Origin: Leptotrichia hofstadii
GTDB taxonomy: Bacteria > Fusobacteriota > Fusobacteriia > Fusobacteriales > Leptotrichiaceae
NCBI RefSeq assembly: GCF_007990525.1
Contig: NZ_AP019823.1
Coordinates: forward strand, 1,240,001-1,304,000
Length of the DNA stretch: 64,000 bases
Direction: 5' to 3'
Shown here: positions 25,082 through 34,596 of the stretch, one piece after another
Layout of the letters: each line of letters starts with the position of its first letter
Position numbering within the stretch: position 1 is the first letter of the stretch
Made by a program: the position numbers and the translations under genes
The notes under the pieces: model-generated
Database searches by the model: none
What the model saw: only the letters and a program-made list of their open reading frames with translations
Told to the model about the DNA's origin: nothing

Positions 25082-25930
25082 TTGAAAAGAAATAAAGAAA
25101 AACATCATAAAAAGAATAAAAACTTCGAGAATGAAAATCATAAGGCTAAAAAAAAATATGGACAGAATTTTTTAAATGACAGCAATTTATCAGATGAAAT
25201 TTTAGACATAGCAAATATAGATGAGAAAACAGAAGTTTTGGAAATAGGACCAGGATTGGGATTTTTGACAGAAAAATTGATTGAAAATTCTAAATTTTTG
25301 ACTGCTTTTGAGATAGATGATGACTTGATACCGTTTTTGAATAAAAAATTTGAAAACAAGCAAAATTTTAAGTTGATTCATCAGGATTTTATGGAAGCAG
25401 ATTTGGAAAAATTTTTTGAAGATAAGAAAAATGTCAAAGTTGTGGCAAATATTCCGTATTATATAACTTCGCCGATTATTAACAAACTTTTGGAATACCG
25501 TGAGAATATTGATGAAATTTATTTGATGGTGCAAAAGGAAGTGGCAGAACGGATTGCCTCCCAGCCCCATAGTAAAAATATGAGTCTGCTTACACACGCA
25601 GTTCAATTTTATGCTGAAGCAGAATATCTGTTTACTGTGCCTAAAGAAAAATTTGATCCTGTTCCAAAAGTTGATTCTGCATTTTTAGGAATAAAAATTT
25701 TGAAAGATAAAAGATACGAAAGCCAGATTTCAGAAGAAAAATATTTTAAATATTTAAAAGAAGCATTTTCCAATAAACGAAAGAGTATTGCTAACAATTT
25801 AACAAAATTAGGATTCTCAAAGGATGTCGTTGGAGCTGCGCTAGAAAAAGTTGGAAAGACAAGGCTTGCACGGACTGAAGAGTTTTCTGTTCAGGAATTT
25901 ATTGATTTTATTGGGATTTTGGAAAAATAA
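25082..25930 (+). CDS. rsmA: 16S rRNA dimethyladenosine transferase (KsgA)
   Basis: 282 aa from TTG 25082, spaced 6 bases from AAGGAG; no ATG exists upstream of the conserved core. A basic extension (KRNKEKHHKKNKNFENENHK) precedes the fold: KKYGQNFLND, SAM-binding LEIGPGLGFLTE (~55-66), the catalytic NIPYYITSPII (~122-132), then MVQKEVAERI. RsmA dimethylates two adjacent adenines near the 3' end of 16S rRNA. The Lys/His/Asn-rich tail is longer than usual. Ends close to a convergent terminator. Confidence 0.95.
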   Translation: MKRNKEKHHKKNKNFENENHKAKKKYGQNFLNDSNLSDEILDIANIDEKTEVLEIGPGLGFLTEKLIENSKFLTAFEIDDDLIPFLNKKFENKQNFKLIHQDFMEADLEKFFEDKKNVKVVANIPYYITSPIINKLLEYRENIDEIYLMVQKEVAERIASQPHSKNMSLLTHAVQFYAEAEYLFTVPKEKFDPVPKVDSAFLGIKILKDKRYESQISEEKYFKYLKEAFSNKRKSIANNLTKLGFSKDVVGAALEKVGKTRLARTEEFSVQEFIDFIGILEK

Positions 25931-26022
25931 ATTAATATTGCAATTTATGATTTTATAAAATTTTAGTTTAAAACAAGAGCAGAATATTAGTAAGTAAATT
26001 CATGATAATTTGTAAATGAAAA

Positions 26023-26048
26023 GGCTTGGAATTATAATACTCCAAGCC
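26023..26048. terminator. Shared hairpin between rsmA and the DUF4911 gene
   Basis: GGCTTGGA (26023-26030) pairs with TCCAAGCC (26041-26048); the DUF4911 stop codon (26032) lies in the loop. T-rich tracts lie on both sides, so it may stop transcription in both directions. Confidence 0.65.
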
Positions 26049-26292
26049 ATTCTCTTTTTTCCAGAATTTCTATTTCGATATTTTTTTGCTTTAATGTTTC
26101 GATTGCGTTATCCATATCATCTAAAAGATAAGAATTTGTAAGAATTTTTATTAAACCGTTCTGATTGTCAAGAGTTCTTACGTTTCCTAAGCCATCGTAT
26201 GCTTCTATGATTTTATTGATAAAGTCGATATGTTCTTTTTTTGTTTGAATAATGTATTCCCAGCTTTTCATCTCTTTTTCATTCTTGTTCAT
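26032..26292 (-). CDS. DUF4911 domain protein
   Basis: 86 aa. The core KKEHIDFINKIIEAYDGLGN, VRTLDNQNGLIKILTNSYLL and the AIETLKQKNIEIEIL helix match the small DUF4911 family found in Firmicutes and Fusobacteriota, a ferredoxin-like alpha/beta fold without known activity. It follows ttcA by 16 bases on the same strand, so it is in its operon. Ribosome site AAAGGAT. A link to tRNA thiolation is only guilt by association. Confidence 0.8.
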   Translation of the reverse strand: MNKNEKEMKSWEYIIQTKKEHIDFINKIIEAYDGLGNVRTLDNQNGLIKILTNSYLLDDMDNAIETLKQKNIEIEILEKREWLGVL

Positions 26293-26308
26293 ATTTTTAT
26301 CCTTTCTT

Positions 26309-27241
26309 TTAAAACTTGTCTAAGTATGAATATTTTCCGTCAGAGTCTTTCCAGCCTAATATTTTTTCTAAATTTACATTTTGTGTTGATTGAACTATAC
26401 GTTTTTTTATATCAGGATTATTTTTTACAAGCTGTGCAATTAAGTCCTTGGTTTCACGGCGTTTGCTGGAAGTCTTTTCAGCAGCTACAGTACAGCCACA
26501 GTTCATCGGTAAGATACCGTTATTTCGTACCCATTTTATAATTGCTTTTTCTTCTACATAAAATAATGGACGTATTAATTCTATCTCAAAATTATCGGAC
26601 TTTAGTTTTGGCAGCATTGTTTCAAATTTTCCCATATAAAACATGCTCATTAGAGTGGTTTCGATAACATCGTCAAAATGGTGTCCAAGTGCTAGTTTGT
26701 TGCATCCAAGTGAAGCTGCTTTTGTGTAAAGGCTCCCACGACGCATTTTGGCACACATATAGCAAGGATAGTCTTTTGCAATCTTTTCTGCAATTTCAAA
26801 AATATTATCATTATAAATCTCACATGGAATATTCAGATGTTCTAGATTTTTTTTCAAATTATTCAAATTGGCAGGGTTAAATCCAGGATTCATTGAAATA
26901 AATACCAGTTCAAAATTAGTTCTGCTGGCTCTTTTCAGTTCCTGAAACAGTTTTGAAAGCAAAAGGCTGTCTTTACCCCCAGAAATAGCAACTGCAATCC
27001 TGTCGCCATCCTTTACCATTTCAAATTCCTTTAAAGCTCTTATAAAAGGTGTCCAAAGAGCTGAACGGTATTTTTTCTGAATGCTTTTTTCAATAGTTTC
27101 CAGCGGCTGAAGCGGGACAGACGGCAAAATTGTTTCACAAACTGCACTTCCGAGAGAAGTAGAAGCAATGTTGTCAGTATTTATTTTATTATTTATTGTA
27201 TTTCCATTATCGAAATCGTTTTCGATGTTTTTTAGGTTCAT
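26309..27241 (-). CDS. ttcA: tRNA 2-thiocytidine synthetase, TtcA-like
   Basis: 310 aa, matching TtcA length. PP-loop AVAISGGKDSLL with SGGKDS at 87-92; CYMCAKMRRG with Cys160 and Cys163; a later Cys pair in MNCGCTVAAEK (248, 250). LALGHHFDDVIETTLMSMFY is the conserved HxDDxxET block. TtcA uses a 4Fe-4S cluster bound by three Cys to thiolate C32 of some tRNAs. The first ~55 residues are Asn/Ile-rich and poorly conserved-looking. The gene has a TTGACA/TACAGT promoter and AAAAGGAG ribosome site. Confidence 0.88.
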   Translation of the reverse strand: MNLKNIENDFDNGNTINNKINTDNIASTSLGSAVCETILPSVPLQPLETIEKSIQKKYRSALWTPFIRALKEFEMVKDGDRIAVAISGGKDSLLLSKLFQELKRASRTNFELVFISMNPGFNPANLNNLKKNLEHLNIPCEIYNDNIFEIAEKIAKDYPCYMCAKMRRGSLYTKAASLGCNKLALGHHFDDVIETTLMSMFYMGKFETMLPKLKSDNFEIELIRPLFYVEEKAIIKWVRNNGILPMNCGCTVAAEKTSSKRRETKDLIAQLVKNNPDIKKRIVQSTQNVNLEKILGWKDSDGKYSYLDKF

Positions 27242-27278
27242 TAATTTATAACTCCTTTTAAAATTTGTTTCTTTATAG

Positions 27279-27307
27279 ACTGTATCAAGTTTTTAGGAGA
27301 TTGTCAA
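27279..27307 (-). promoter_or_regulatory. Promoter of ttcA-DUF4911
   Basis: On the minus strand TTGACA (27307-27302), 17-base spacer, TACAGT (27284-27279), 37 bases before the start codon. Confidence 0.75.
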
Positions 27308-27393
27308 GTAGTTTAGGTTTTGCTTTGGTATAGCAAAGAATATTAAATTAACAAATTTTTATATTGTATTTCAATAAAATTTAAAAACAAAAT

Positions 27394-27423
27394 TTGATAA
27401 GAATATTGAAATTATGGTATAAT
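27394..27423 (+). promoter_or_regulatory. Promoter of khpA-thioesterase
   Basis: TTGATA (27394-27399), 18 bases, perfect TATAAT (27418-27423). Confidence 0.65.
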
Positions 27424-27472
27424 AGTTATAAGAAAATAAAATTTTAAATAAAAAATGGAGGAAAGAAATAAA

Positions 27473-27715
27473 ATGAGCAAATATTTTGAAACTGTGGATT
27501 TTTGGGTTGAAAATTTATTGGATTCGACTGAAAGCTATACAATTGAAAGCAATGAAAAAGGGAAATTTGTGGATATTACGATTAATGTTACAAAAGATGA
27601 TATGGGGAAAGTAATCGGAAAAAATGGAAGAATAATCACAGCGCTTAGAGTTCTTATGTCTTCACTTGCAAAAAAAGATAGAAAAAGTGTAAAAATTGAA
27701 GTTAAGGAAATGTAA
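27473..27715 (+). CDS. khpA: KH-domain RNA-binding protein KhpA
   Basis: 80 aa from ATG 27473 after GGAGGAAAG; an ATG at 27455 overlaps that ribosome site. The protein is a single KH domain: VDITINVTKDDMGKVIGKNG with the GxxG loop GKNG, then RIITALRVLMSSLAKKD. KhpA pairs with KhpB/Jag in other bacteria and binds many RNAs, linked to cell division and envelope control. Here the next gene is a thioesterase overlapping by one base (TAATG), not the usual rpsP/rimM/trmD neighbours. Confidence 0.92.
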   Translation: MSKYFETVDFWVENLLDSTESYTIESNEKGKFVDITINVTKDDMGKVIGKNGRIITALRVLMSSLAKKDRKSVKIEVKEM

Positions 27716-28107
27716 TGAAAAAGAAAAGCTTTAAACTTAGAGTTTATTATTATGATACTGATAAAATGGGAGTTGTGTACCATTCAAATTATTTAAAATG
27801 GATGGAAATGGCACGAACTGAATATTTTAGGGATGTTTTTCCATATAAGAATATGGAAGATATGGGATTTATTTTGCCAGTAAAGACGCTGAATATCGAA
27901 TATATTAATTCTGCAAAATACGATGAAGAAATTGAAGTTTCTGTGAAAATTGAAGAAATAAACAATATTAAAATCAGGTTTTCTTATGAAATGCACAATT
28001 CAGACGGAGTTTTAAAGGCAAAGGCTGAAACTGTAAATGTTTTCGTGGATGAAAAAGGAAAATTAAAAAGAATTTCAAATGAATTGCTGGAAAAACTCAT
28101 TAAATAA
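27715..28107 (+). CDS. YbgC/FadM-type acyl-CoA thioesterase
   Basis: 130 aa hot-dog-fold protein. The signature YYYDTDKMGVVYHSNYLKWM near 11-30 contains the catalytic Asp16 and the conserved H-x-N-Y. The family hydrolyses short to medium acyl-CoA thioesters; in some bacteria YbgC is tied to the Tol-Pal system. No tol genes are near. Translation is coupled to khpA by the TAATG overlap. Exact substrate unknown. Confidence 0.9.
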   Translation: MKKKSFKLRVYYYDTDKMGVVYHSNYLKWMEMARTEYFRDVFPYKNMEDMGFILPVKTLNIEYINSAKYDEEIEVSVKIEEINNIKIRFSYEMHNSDGVLKAKAETVNVFVDEKGKLKRISNELLEKLIK

Positions 28108-28210
28108 CCATTTGTAATATTTATAGTATTATTAAAATAATTTTGTGAAATAAAATTAAAATTATGAAATAAATTTAATATAAATCATAAAAAGAAAAGG
28201 GGTATTAAAA

Positions 28211-28639
28211 ATGAAAATAGCGATTGGAAATGATCATGCAGGGGTAGAATTTAAGAATAAAATTATGAAAGAACTTAGAAGCAACGGGTATGAAGTTGTA
28301 AATGTGGGAACTAATACTTTGGATTCAGTTGATTATCCTGATATTGCTAAGGAAGTTAGTAAAAAAGTTCTGGATGAGGAAGTTAACTTTGGAATTTTGA
28401 TTTGTGGGACTGGAATTGGAATTTCTATTGCTGCAAATAAAATAAAAGGAATTCGTGCGGCTCTTTGTCACAACGAGTATACAGCAAAACTTTCAAGGCT
28501 TCACAATGATGCAAATATTATAGCGTTAGGAGCGAGAGTTTTAGGTGAAGATTTAGGGCTGGCTTGTGTTGAAGCGTTTGTAAATACAGAGTTTGAAGGT
28601 GGCAGACATGCTAAAAGAGTTGGGAAAATAGAATTATAA
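28211..28639 (+). CDS. rpiB: Ribose-5-phosphate isomerase B
   Basis: 142 aa, standard RpiB/LacA length. Motifs GNDHAGVEFK near the start, the catalytic Cys in LICGTGIGISI (~66), and ALCHNEYTAKLSRLHNDANI with the phosphate-binding His/Arg residues. The enzyme interconverts ribose-5-phosphate and ribulose-5-phosphate in the cytosol; RpiB may also act on allose-6-phosphate. AAAAGGGG lies 8 bases before ATG. Confidence 0.93.
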   Translation: MKIAIGNDHAGVEFKNKIMKELRSNGYEVVNVGTNTLDSVDYPDIAKEVSKKVLDEEVNFGILICGTGIGISIAANKIKGIRAALCHNEYTAKLSRLHNDANIIALGARVLGEDLGLACVEAFVNTEFEGGRHAKRVGKIEL

Positions 28640-28759
28640 TTTAGAAAATATATTAAAAGATTCTAATTAAATTTTATCGTTAAATATTTGTTAGACTTTT
28701 TCGGAGATAACTAAAGTTTAGCAAAATATATATTATTATAAAATAAGGAAGTGATTGTT

Positions 28760-29101
28760 ATGTCAACAATTTTTAAAAAGATAATAGATAAGGAAATACC
28801 AGCAAATATTGTATATGAAGATGAGGAGTTTCTTGCTTTTCATGATATAAATCCAGCGGCGAAAGTCCACGTGCTTGTAATTCCAAAAAAGGAAATTAAA
28901 AATTTGGATGCGGCAACTGAGGAAGATGCTCTACTGCTTGGTAAATTACAGTTGACTGTGGCAAAAGTGGCTAGAATTCTGGAATTGGATAAAGATGGGT
29001 ATAGAGTTATAACTAACATTGGGGACAATGGTGGACAGGAAGTTTATCATATTCATTACCATATTTTAGGTGGAGAAAAATTGCCAGTTACATTGAAATA
29101 G
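28760..29101 (+). CDS. HIT-family nucleotide hydrolase (HinT-like)
   Basis: 113 aa from ATG 28760; AGGAAG is spaced 8 bases, whereas the in-frame GTG at 28751 overlaps it. TIFKKIIDKEIPANIVYEDE is the typical HinT opening and HIHYHILGG (~96-104) the histidine triad. HinT proteins hydrolyse nucleoside phosphoramidates. The gene ends 36 bases before the first DKNYY gene. Confidence 0.93.
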   Translation: MSTIFKKIIDKEIPANIVYEDEEFLAFHDINPAAKVHVLVIPKKEIKNLDAATEEDALLLGKLQLTVAKVARILELDKDGYRVITNIGDNGGQEVYHIHYHILGGEKLPVTLK

Positions 29102-29137
29102 AAACAGTAAAATTTTCTAAAATTATGGAGGAAGTGC

Positions 29138-31321
29138 ATGAAAAGCAGACTTTCTAAAATTGTAATTCTTGTCTTTCTTGTGACAAATCTAGGAATAGCT
29201 GAATATATAAAAAAAGATAATGCTGTTTACTATAAGGATGAAATATGGCAGGATGATGAGAAAAAGGTAAATGATGCGAATTTTAAAACATTTGTAGAAT
29301 TGAATAAGATTTATGGGAAAGATAATAAAAATGTTTTTTATGGAGACGAAAAACTAGAAAATGCAGATTTTAAAACGTTTCAGGCAGTTGGAGAAAATAC
29401 TGGAAGAGATAAAGACAACTTTTATTGGTATAACCAGAAAGTAAAAATAAATCCAAAAGATTTTAAACTTTATAAAAATAATGATAAAATAAGATATTTT
29501 AGAAATAATGGGAAAATATATGATTTAGAAGGATTAAATGAACTTAATGGAATTGAAGATGTAGATACTTTTGAAGTACTGGATGATGAGTATTCAAGAG
29601 ATAAACATAATATTTATTATGATGGAGTAACTTTGTCTGATGTGGATATGGATACTTTTCAGATAATAATGCGAGATGCTTATGCGAAAGATAAAAACAA
29701 GGTGTATTATGGTTCAAGACCAATAAGGGAAGTGAATCCAAAAACAGTAAAAATTTTAAGTGAAATTTATTTGAAAGATGATAAAAGTGTATTTACAAAA
29801 TATGGGAAAATTGAAAATGCTGATTTGAACAGTTTTGAAGTTTTAGGAGAAATGCATATTTACGCAAAAGATAATAAAAATGTTTATTTATTTGGTGAAA
29901 TAATTAAAAAAGCAGATCCTAGAACTTTTGAAATAATTTCAGAAATAGCTTTTGCAACATATTCAAAAGATAAAGACAAAGTTTATATTTCTGGAATGGA
30001 AATAAAAGGAGCAGATTCAAAAACATTTGAAAAATTAGAAAAATCAACTTTTTATTCAAAAGATAAAAATAACTTGTACTATCAAGAAGTAAAAATTGAT
30101 GAAATTAGAGATAATTTAGAAGACATGAGTGCTGGAGTGCTTGATATTATAAAAAATGGAAACAGAATTTATGCTAATGGAAATAGGCTTGATATAGAAA
30201 ATCCAGAAAATTTTAAAATAATAAAAAATGATTATTACAATAATCCAAATATAATTTATGGGAAAAACAATAAAAATATATATGTAATTATAGGAAATGG
30301 ACAAAAAATTCGTAGTAAAATAATAAAAGATGCGGACATAAATTCTTTTGAAATAATGGAAATTGGTGCATATTCACGAGATAAAAATAATATTTATTTT
30401 ACGTATTCTGATGTTGTGCAAATGAAAGATGTAGATAAAGACAGTTTTACTGTCGGAGAACATGGCTTTTCGTATGATAAAAACAGTGTTTATTTTTATG
30501 GGAAAAAGATAGATGGAATCAGTCCAAAAAGCTTTAAGATTGTTGATTTAGCTGTTAACTCTTGGAAACCTGTAACATTTGCACTATTGACAGACAGTAA
30601 AAATTTATATAAATTTATTTATGAATTTGATCCTGAAACGTATAAATTGAAAAATACAAAATTGGTTACTGTAACGAATGTAAAAGTAGATGCTCCGAGT
30701 TTTGAGATTGTTAAAGAAGACACGGGAAGTTATTATAGGGATAATGACAGCGTTTTTTATTATGATATGAATAAAAAAGAACTTATAAAAGTTGAAGGTG
30801 CAGATAGAAATAGTTTTGCTGAAATGGATAATTTTTTTGCAAAGGATAATAAAAATGTCTATTATCTTGGGAAGCAAATTAGGAATATCAGCTCAGAAGG
30901 GTTTAAATTTGTTGGTCCAGATATTGCAAAAAATAAAAATGGTGTATATTTTTTGAAAGATAAAACTGGAGAAGGAGATTATGAGATAGTACCTTTAAAT
31001 TTTGACAGTGCTTCATTTGATATAGCGAATAAGGATACAAGTAATTATTTTAAAGATAAAAATGGGATTTATTATCTTGATTACGGTAAACTGTTAAATT
31101 CAGAATTAAAGGATGTGCAGAATGCCTTCATTAAACTCGAAGGAGCAGATATTCCAACATTTAAAGCATTTGGATATGGGTATTCCAAAGATAAGAATAG
31201 AGTTTATTGTGGATATAAGGAATTTAAAGGGGTGGATGTGCCAAGTTTTACTGTCGTGCGGGAAGATGAGGGAGTTGTAGTTAAGGATAAAAATAGGACT
31301 TATGAAATTGATTGTGAGTGA
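29138..31321 (+). CDS. DKNYY-repeat secreted protein, copy 1
   Basis: 727 aa. Signal peptide MKSRLSKIVILVFLVTNLGI is cut near AEY. The rest is about twenty degenerate units of ~30-45 residues with the core YSKDKNNVYY.G.KI..AD..SFE, the DKNYY family. Such proteins are exported, repeat-built and of unknown function, common in Fusobacteriota and some Gram-negatives. GGAGGAAG gives the ribosome site. The next gene is a full-length paralogue with almost identical signal peptide and first ~60 residues, so this is a tandem duplication with later divergence. Confidence 0.9.
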   Translation: MKSRLSKIVILVFLVTNLGIAEYIKKDNAVYYKDEIWQDDEKKVNDANFKTFVELNKIYGKDNKNVFYGDEKLENADFKTFQAVGENTGRDKDNFYWYNQKVKINPKDFKLYKNNDKIRYFRNNGKIYDLEGLNELNGIEDVDTFEVLDDEYSRDKHNIYYDGVTLSDVDMDTFQIIMRDAYAKDKNKVYYGSRPIREVNPKTVKILSEIYLKDDKSVFTKYGKIENADLNSFEVLGEMHIYAKDNKNVYLFGEIIKKADPRTFEIISEIAFATYSKDKDKVYISGMEIKGADSKTFEKLEKSTFYSKDKNNLYYQEVKIDEIRDNLEDMSAGVLDIIKNGNRIYANGNRLDIENPENFKIIKNDYYNNPNIIYGKNNKNIYVIIGNGQKIRSKIIKDADINSFEIMEIGAYSRDKNNIYFTYSDVVQMKDVDKDSFTVGEHGFSYDKNSVYFYGKKIDGISPKSFKIVDLAVNSWKPVTFALLTDSKNLYKFIYEFDPETYKLKNTKLVTVTNVKVDAPSFEIVKEDTGSYYRDNDSVFYYDMNKKELIKVEGADRNSFAEMDNFFAKDNKNVYYLGKQIRNISSEGFKFVGPDIAKNKNGVYFLKDKTGEGDYEIVPLNFDSASFDIANKDTSNYFKDKNGIYYLDYGKLLNSELKDVQNAFIKLEGADIPTFKAFGYGYSKDKNRVYCGYKEFKGVDVPSFTVVREDEGVVVKDKNRTYEIDCE

Positions 31322-31484
31322 CAAGTAAAAATTATTTTGAGTTATATTTTGGTAAGATTGCTTTAAAATAGAATTTAGAAATCATAATTGTCCTGCTAAA
31401 ATTCTTTTTAATTATCTGATTTAATTTTGAAAGGTTTTAAATGTTTTTTGATAAATTGTTTAAAAAAGGAGTTGGAGAATTTTT

Positions 31485-33692
31485 ATGAAAAGCAAACTTT
31501 CTAAAATTGTAATTCTTGTCTTTCTTGTGGCAAATCTAGGAATGGCTGAATATATAAAAAAAGATAATGCTGTTTATTATAAGGATGAAATATGGCAGGC
31601 TGATGAAAAAAAGGTAAATGATGCGGATTTTAAAACATTTGTGAAATTAAATGATATTTATGGAAAAGATGGGAAAAGAGTTTTTTATCTTGATGAGAAG
31701 TTAGATGGTGCTGATGTTCGGTCTTTTCAGGTAATTGGAGAAGTCAGTGGAAAAGATAAAAAATATATTTATAATTATGATGAAAAAATGGAGATAAATC
31801 CGAAAGATTTCAAACTTTATAGAAATAAAGACAAACTTCTGTATTTTAGAAATAATGGTAAACTGTATATTGGAGGAAGTTTTCTTGAAGTTGAATATAT
31901 TCAGGATTTGGACAGTTTTGAGGCAATTGATCAAGGTTATTCAAAGGACAAGTATAATATTTATTATGCTGGAACGCCAATATATGATGTTGATAAAAGT
32001 ACATTTCAGATAATAATGCCTGATTATTACGCAAAAGACAAGAATAATGTGTACCGTGGCTATGATAAAATAAAAGATGCGAATCCTGATACGATAAAAA
32101 TATTAAATGAGGTTTACTTGAAGGATGATAAAAATGTATTTCTGAATTTTGGTCAAAAAATAGAAAATGTCGATGTGGCTGCTTTTCAAGCGATAGAAGG
32201 AAATGTAGCTTATGGAAAAGATAAAAATAATGTCTACTATCTTGGTGAAAAAATAAAAGGAGCTGATGCAAAATCTTTTGAAGTTATTTTAGAGCCTAGC
32301 GATCTTATTCAGATGTATTCAAAAGATAAAAATAGTGTCTTTATAGGAGGACTAAAAATAAAAGAGGCTGATTTGAAAACTTTTGAAAGACTTTCTGGAA
32401 CAACTTATTATTCAAAGGATAAAAATAACTTGTACTATCAAGAAGTGAAAATTGATAAAATTGACAATAAAAATCTTAAAATTTTGTATTCTGATGGAAT
32501 TGACTTGGTAAAAAATGGAAATAAAATTTTTTCAGAAGGGAAAAAATTGAATATAAAAAATCCAAAAACTTTTGAAATAATTTCGAATGAATATAATAGT
32601 GTTCCAAGTTTGATTTATGGAAAAGATGATAAAAATGTATATGCAATTACAAGATTTGATGAAGTTTATTCAAGTAAAATAATAAAAAATGCAGATGTAA
32701 ATTCTTTTGAAATAATGAAAAATAATATGTATACAAAAGATAAAAATAATATTTATTTTACACGAAATGATGTTGTAAAGTTAGAAGGTGCTGATAAAGA
32801 TAGTTTCGTTATTCAAGAAAATGATAATGACTTTTCTTATGATAAAAATAACGTATATTTTATGGGAAAAAAGATAAACGGAATAAATTCTAATGAATTT
32901 AGAATTATAGATTTGAATAACAAAAATGAATCTTTCTATTTCCTGACTGACAATAAAAATTTATATAAATTGATTACTATTTTTGATGAAGATAGTGGTA
33001 AAATTGTAAAAACTAAGTTAGTTATAATAGAAAATCCAAAAGTGGATACTAAAAGTTTTGAAGTGATAAATAAAAACTTTGATACTTATTATAGAGATAA
33101 AAATTCTGTTTATTATTATGATGCGGATTTTGGCAAAGAATTGAAAAAACTGGAAGCAGCTGATAGTAACAGTTTTATAAGTTTGGAAGCAGACTTTGGA
33201 AAAGATGACAGGAATGTTTATTATAACGGAAATAAATTGGAAGGCGTAAATTCTGATGGACTTGAAATTTTAGATGAAAATGCTATAATTTTTAAAAATA
33301 AGGATGGAGTTTATCTTTTAAAAAATGACGAAAAAGTAAAGTATGAGCTTGTATCTTTAAATTTCGATAGTAATTCTTTTAAACCTGTCCATAGACGAAG
33401 TAATTATTTCAAAGATAAGAACGGAATTTATTATCTTGATTTTTTTGATTTAGAATATTTAGATGTAAAGAAAGAAAAAGATATTCAAAGCAAATTTTTC
33501 TTTAAGATAGAAGATGCTGATGTTCCAACATTTAGAGAACTGCTATTTGATTTTGCAAAAGATAAGAACAAGGTTTACTGTAAATATAAAGAAATTAAAG
33601 GTGCTGATGTTCAAAGTTTTTCTGTTGTGTCAGGAGACGAAGGAATTGTAATTAAAGATAAGAATAGAACTTATGAAAATGATTGTGAATAA
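31485..33692 (+). CDS. DKNYY-repeat secreted protein, copy 2
   Basis: 735 aa, paralogue of the preceding gene: signal peptide MKSKLSKIVILVFLVANLGM, then the same EYIKKDNAVYYKDEIWQ opening and repeat core. Unit boundaries correspond along the whole length and the C-termini (KDKNRTYE.DCE) are nearly identical, each ending in a single Cys. AAGGAGTTGGAG precedes ATG. A 163-base gap with no evident terminator separates the copies. Periplasmic or surface location is expected; function unknown. Confidence 0.9.
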   Translation: MKSKLSKIVILVFLVANLGMAEYIKKDNAVYYKDEIWQADEKKVNDADFKTFVKLNDIYGKDGKRVFYLDEKLDGADVRSFQVIGEVSGKDKKYIYNYDEKMEINPKDFKLYRNKDKLLYFRNNGKLYIGGSFLEVEYIQDLDSFEAIDQGYSKDKYNIYYAGTPIYDVDKSTFQIIMPDYYAKDKNNVYRGYDKIKDANPDTIKILNEVYLKDDKNVFLNFGQKIENVDVAAFQAIEGNVAYGKDKNNVYYLGEKIKGADAKSFEVILEPSDLIQMYSKDKNSVFIGGLKIKEADLKTFERLSGTTYYSKDKNNLYYQEVKIDKIDNKNLKILYSDGIDLVKNGNKIFSEGKKLNIKNPKTFEIISNEYNSVPSLIYGKDDKNVYAITRFDEVYSSKIIKNADVNSFEIMKNNMYTKDKNNIYFTRNDVVKLEGADKDSFVIQENDNDFSYDKNNVYFMGKKINGINSNEFRIIDLNNKNESFYFLTDNKNLYKLITIFDEDSGKIVKTKLVIIENPKVDTKSFEVINKNFDTYYRDKNSVYYYDADFGKELKKLEAADSNSFISLEADFGKDDRNVYYNGNKLEGVNSDGLEILDENAIIFKNKDGVYLLKNDEKVKYELVSLNFDSNSFKPVHRRSNYFKDKNGIYYLDFFDLEYLDVKKEKDIQSKFFFKIEDADVPTFRELLFDFAKDKNKVYCKYKEIKGADVQSFSVVSGDEGIVIKDKNRTYENDCE

Positions 33693-33713
33693 TTAAAGAA
33701 GTAAATTTAGAAA

Positions 33714-34499
33714 GTGAAAAAATATAAAATGAGAGATGTAATAGCAAGTCCAGATAACAAATTTTATAAATTGTTAAAAAAACTGGATAAAAAGAAGTAT
33801 CGTGATGAAAATAGCATTTTTAAGGCTGAAGGGGAAAAGTTTCTGAATGAGAATATCAATTTTAATAAAATAATTGTAAAAGAATCAAAATTTGAATATT
33901 TTGATGAAAAATATGAAATTTCTAGACATGATAATTTGACAATTTTGAAGGATAATCTGTTTGATGAAGTTTCAACACAGGAAAATAGTCAAGGGATAAT
34001 TTTTTTATATTCTAAAAATTTGAATACAATTGAGGATATAAAGGGAGATGTGGTAATTTTAGATGATATTCAGGATCCAGGAAACGCTGGAACAATTATC
34101 AGAACAATGATTGCTGCAAACTTTCAGAATTTAATTCTGACAAAGGGTTCAGTAGATGTTTATAATCCAAAGACGGTACGTGCTACAATGAGTGGAATTT
34201 TCAAGCTGAACATAATTTATGAAACACCTGAAAAAATTGTGGAATTTTTGAATAATAAAAATTATTTAAAAATAGCGACTGCTTTACACGAAGATTCGAT
34301 TTTCTATGAAAAAATAGAATTACGCGAAAATAATGCGTTTATCTTTGGTCACGAAGGTGGTGGAGTATCTGATTATCTGATAGAAAATTCTGATATAAAG
34401 GCAATTATTCCGATTTATGGGAATATAGAATCATTGAATGTGAGTGTAGCGACAGGGATTTTTCTTTATAAGATGAGGGAGAAATTGCAAGGCTTGTAA
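33714..34499 (+). CDS. TrmH/SpoU-family RNA 2'-O-methyltransferase
   Basis: 261 aa from GTG 33714; ATG 33729 (MRDVIASPDNKF) is an equally possible start. The N-terminal ~100 residues are the substrate-binding domain (FKAEGEKFLNE). The SPOUT knot carries VVILDDIQDPGNAGTIIRTM, the KTVRATMSG segment, IFGHEGGGVS and IPIYGNIESLNVSVATGIFL, the three TrmH motifs. The enzyme would methylate a ribose 2'-OH in rRNA or tRNA; the target is not readable from sequence. Confidence 0.9.
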   Translation: MKKYKMRDVIASPDNKFYKLLKKLDKKKYRDENSIFKAEGEKFLNENINFNKIIVKESKFEYFDEKYEISRHDNLTILKDNLFDEVSTQENSQGIIFLYSKNLNTIEDIKGDVVILDDIQDPGNAGTIIRTMIAANFQNLILTKGSVDVYNPKTVRATMSGIFKLNIIYETPEKIVEFLNNKNYLKIATALHEDSIFYEKIELRENNAFIFGHEGGGVSDYLIENSDIKAIIPIYGNIESLNVSVATGIFLYKMREKLQGL

Positions 34500-34596
34500 A
34501 AATTGTGGAGATAATAATACGAGTGAAATTTTGTGATTATGCAAAATAATATAAATATTAATAAAGTTCGAAAAACTACATAAGGGGTGGGAAATA

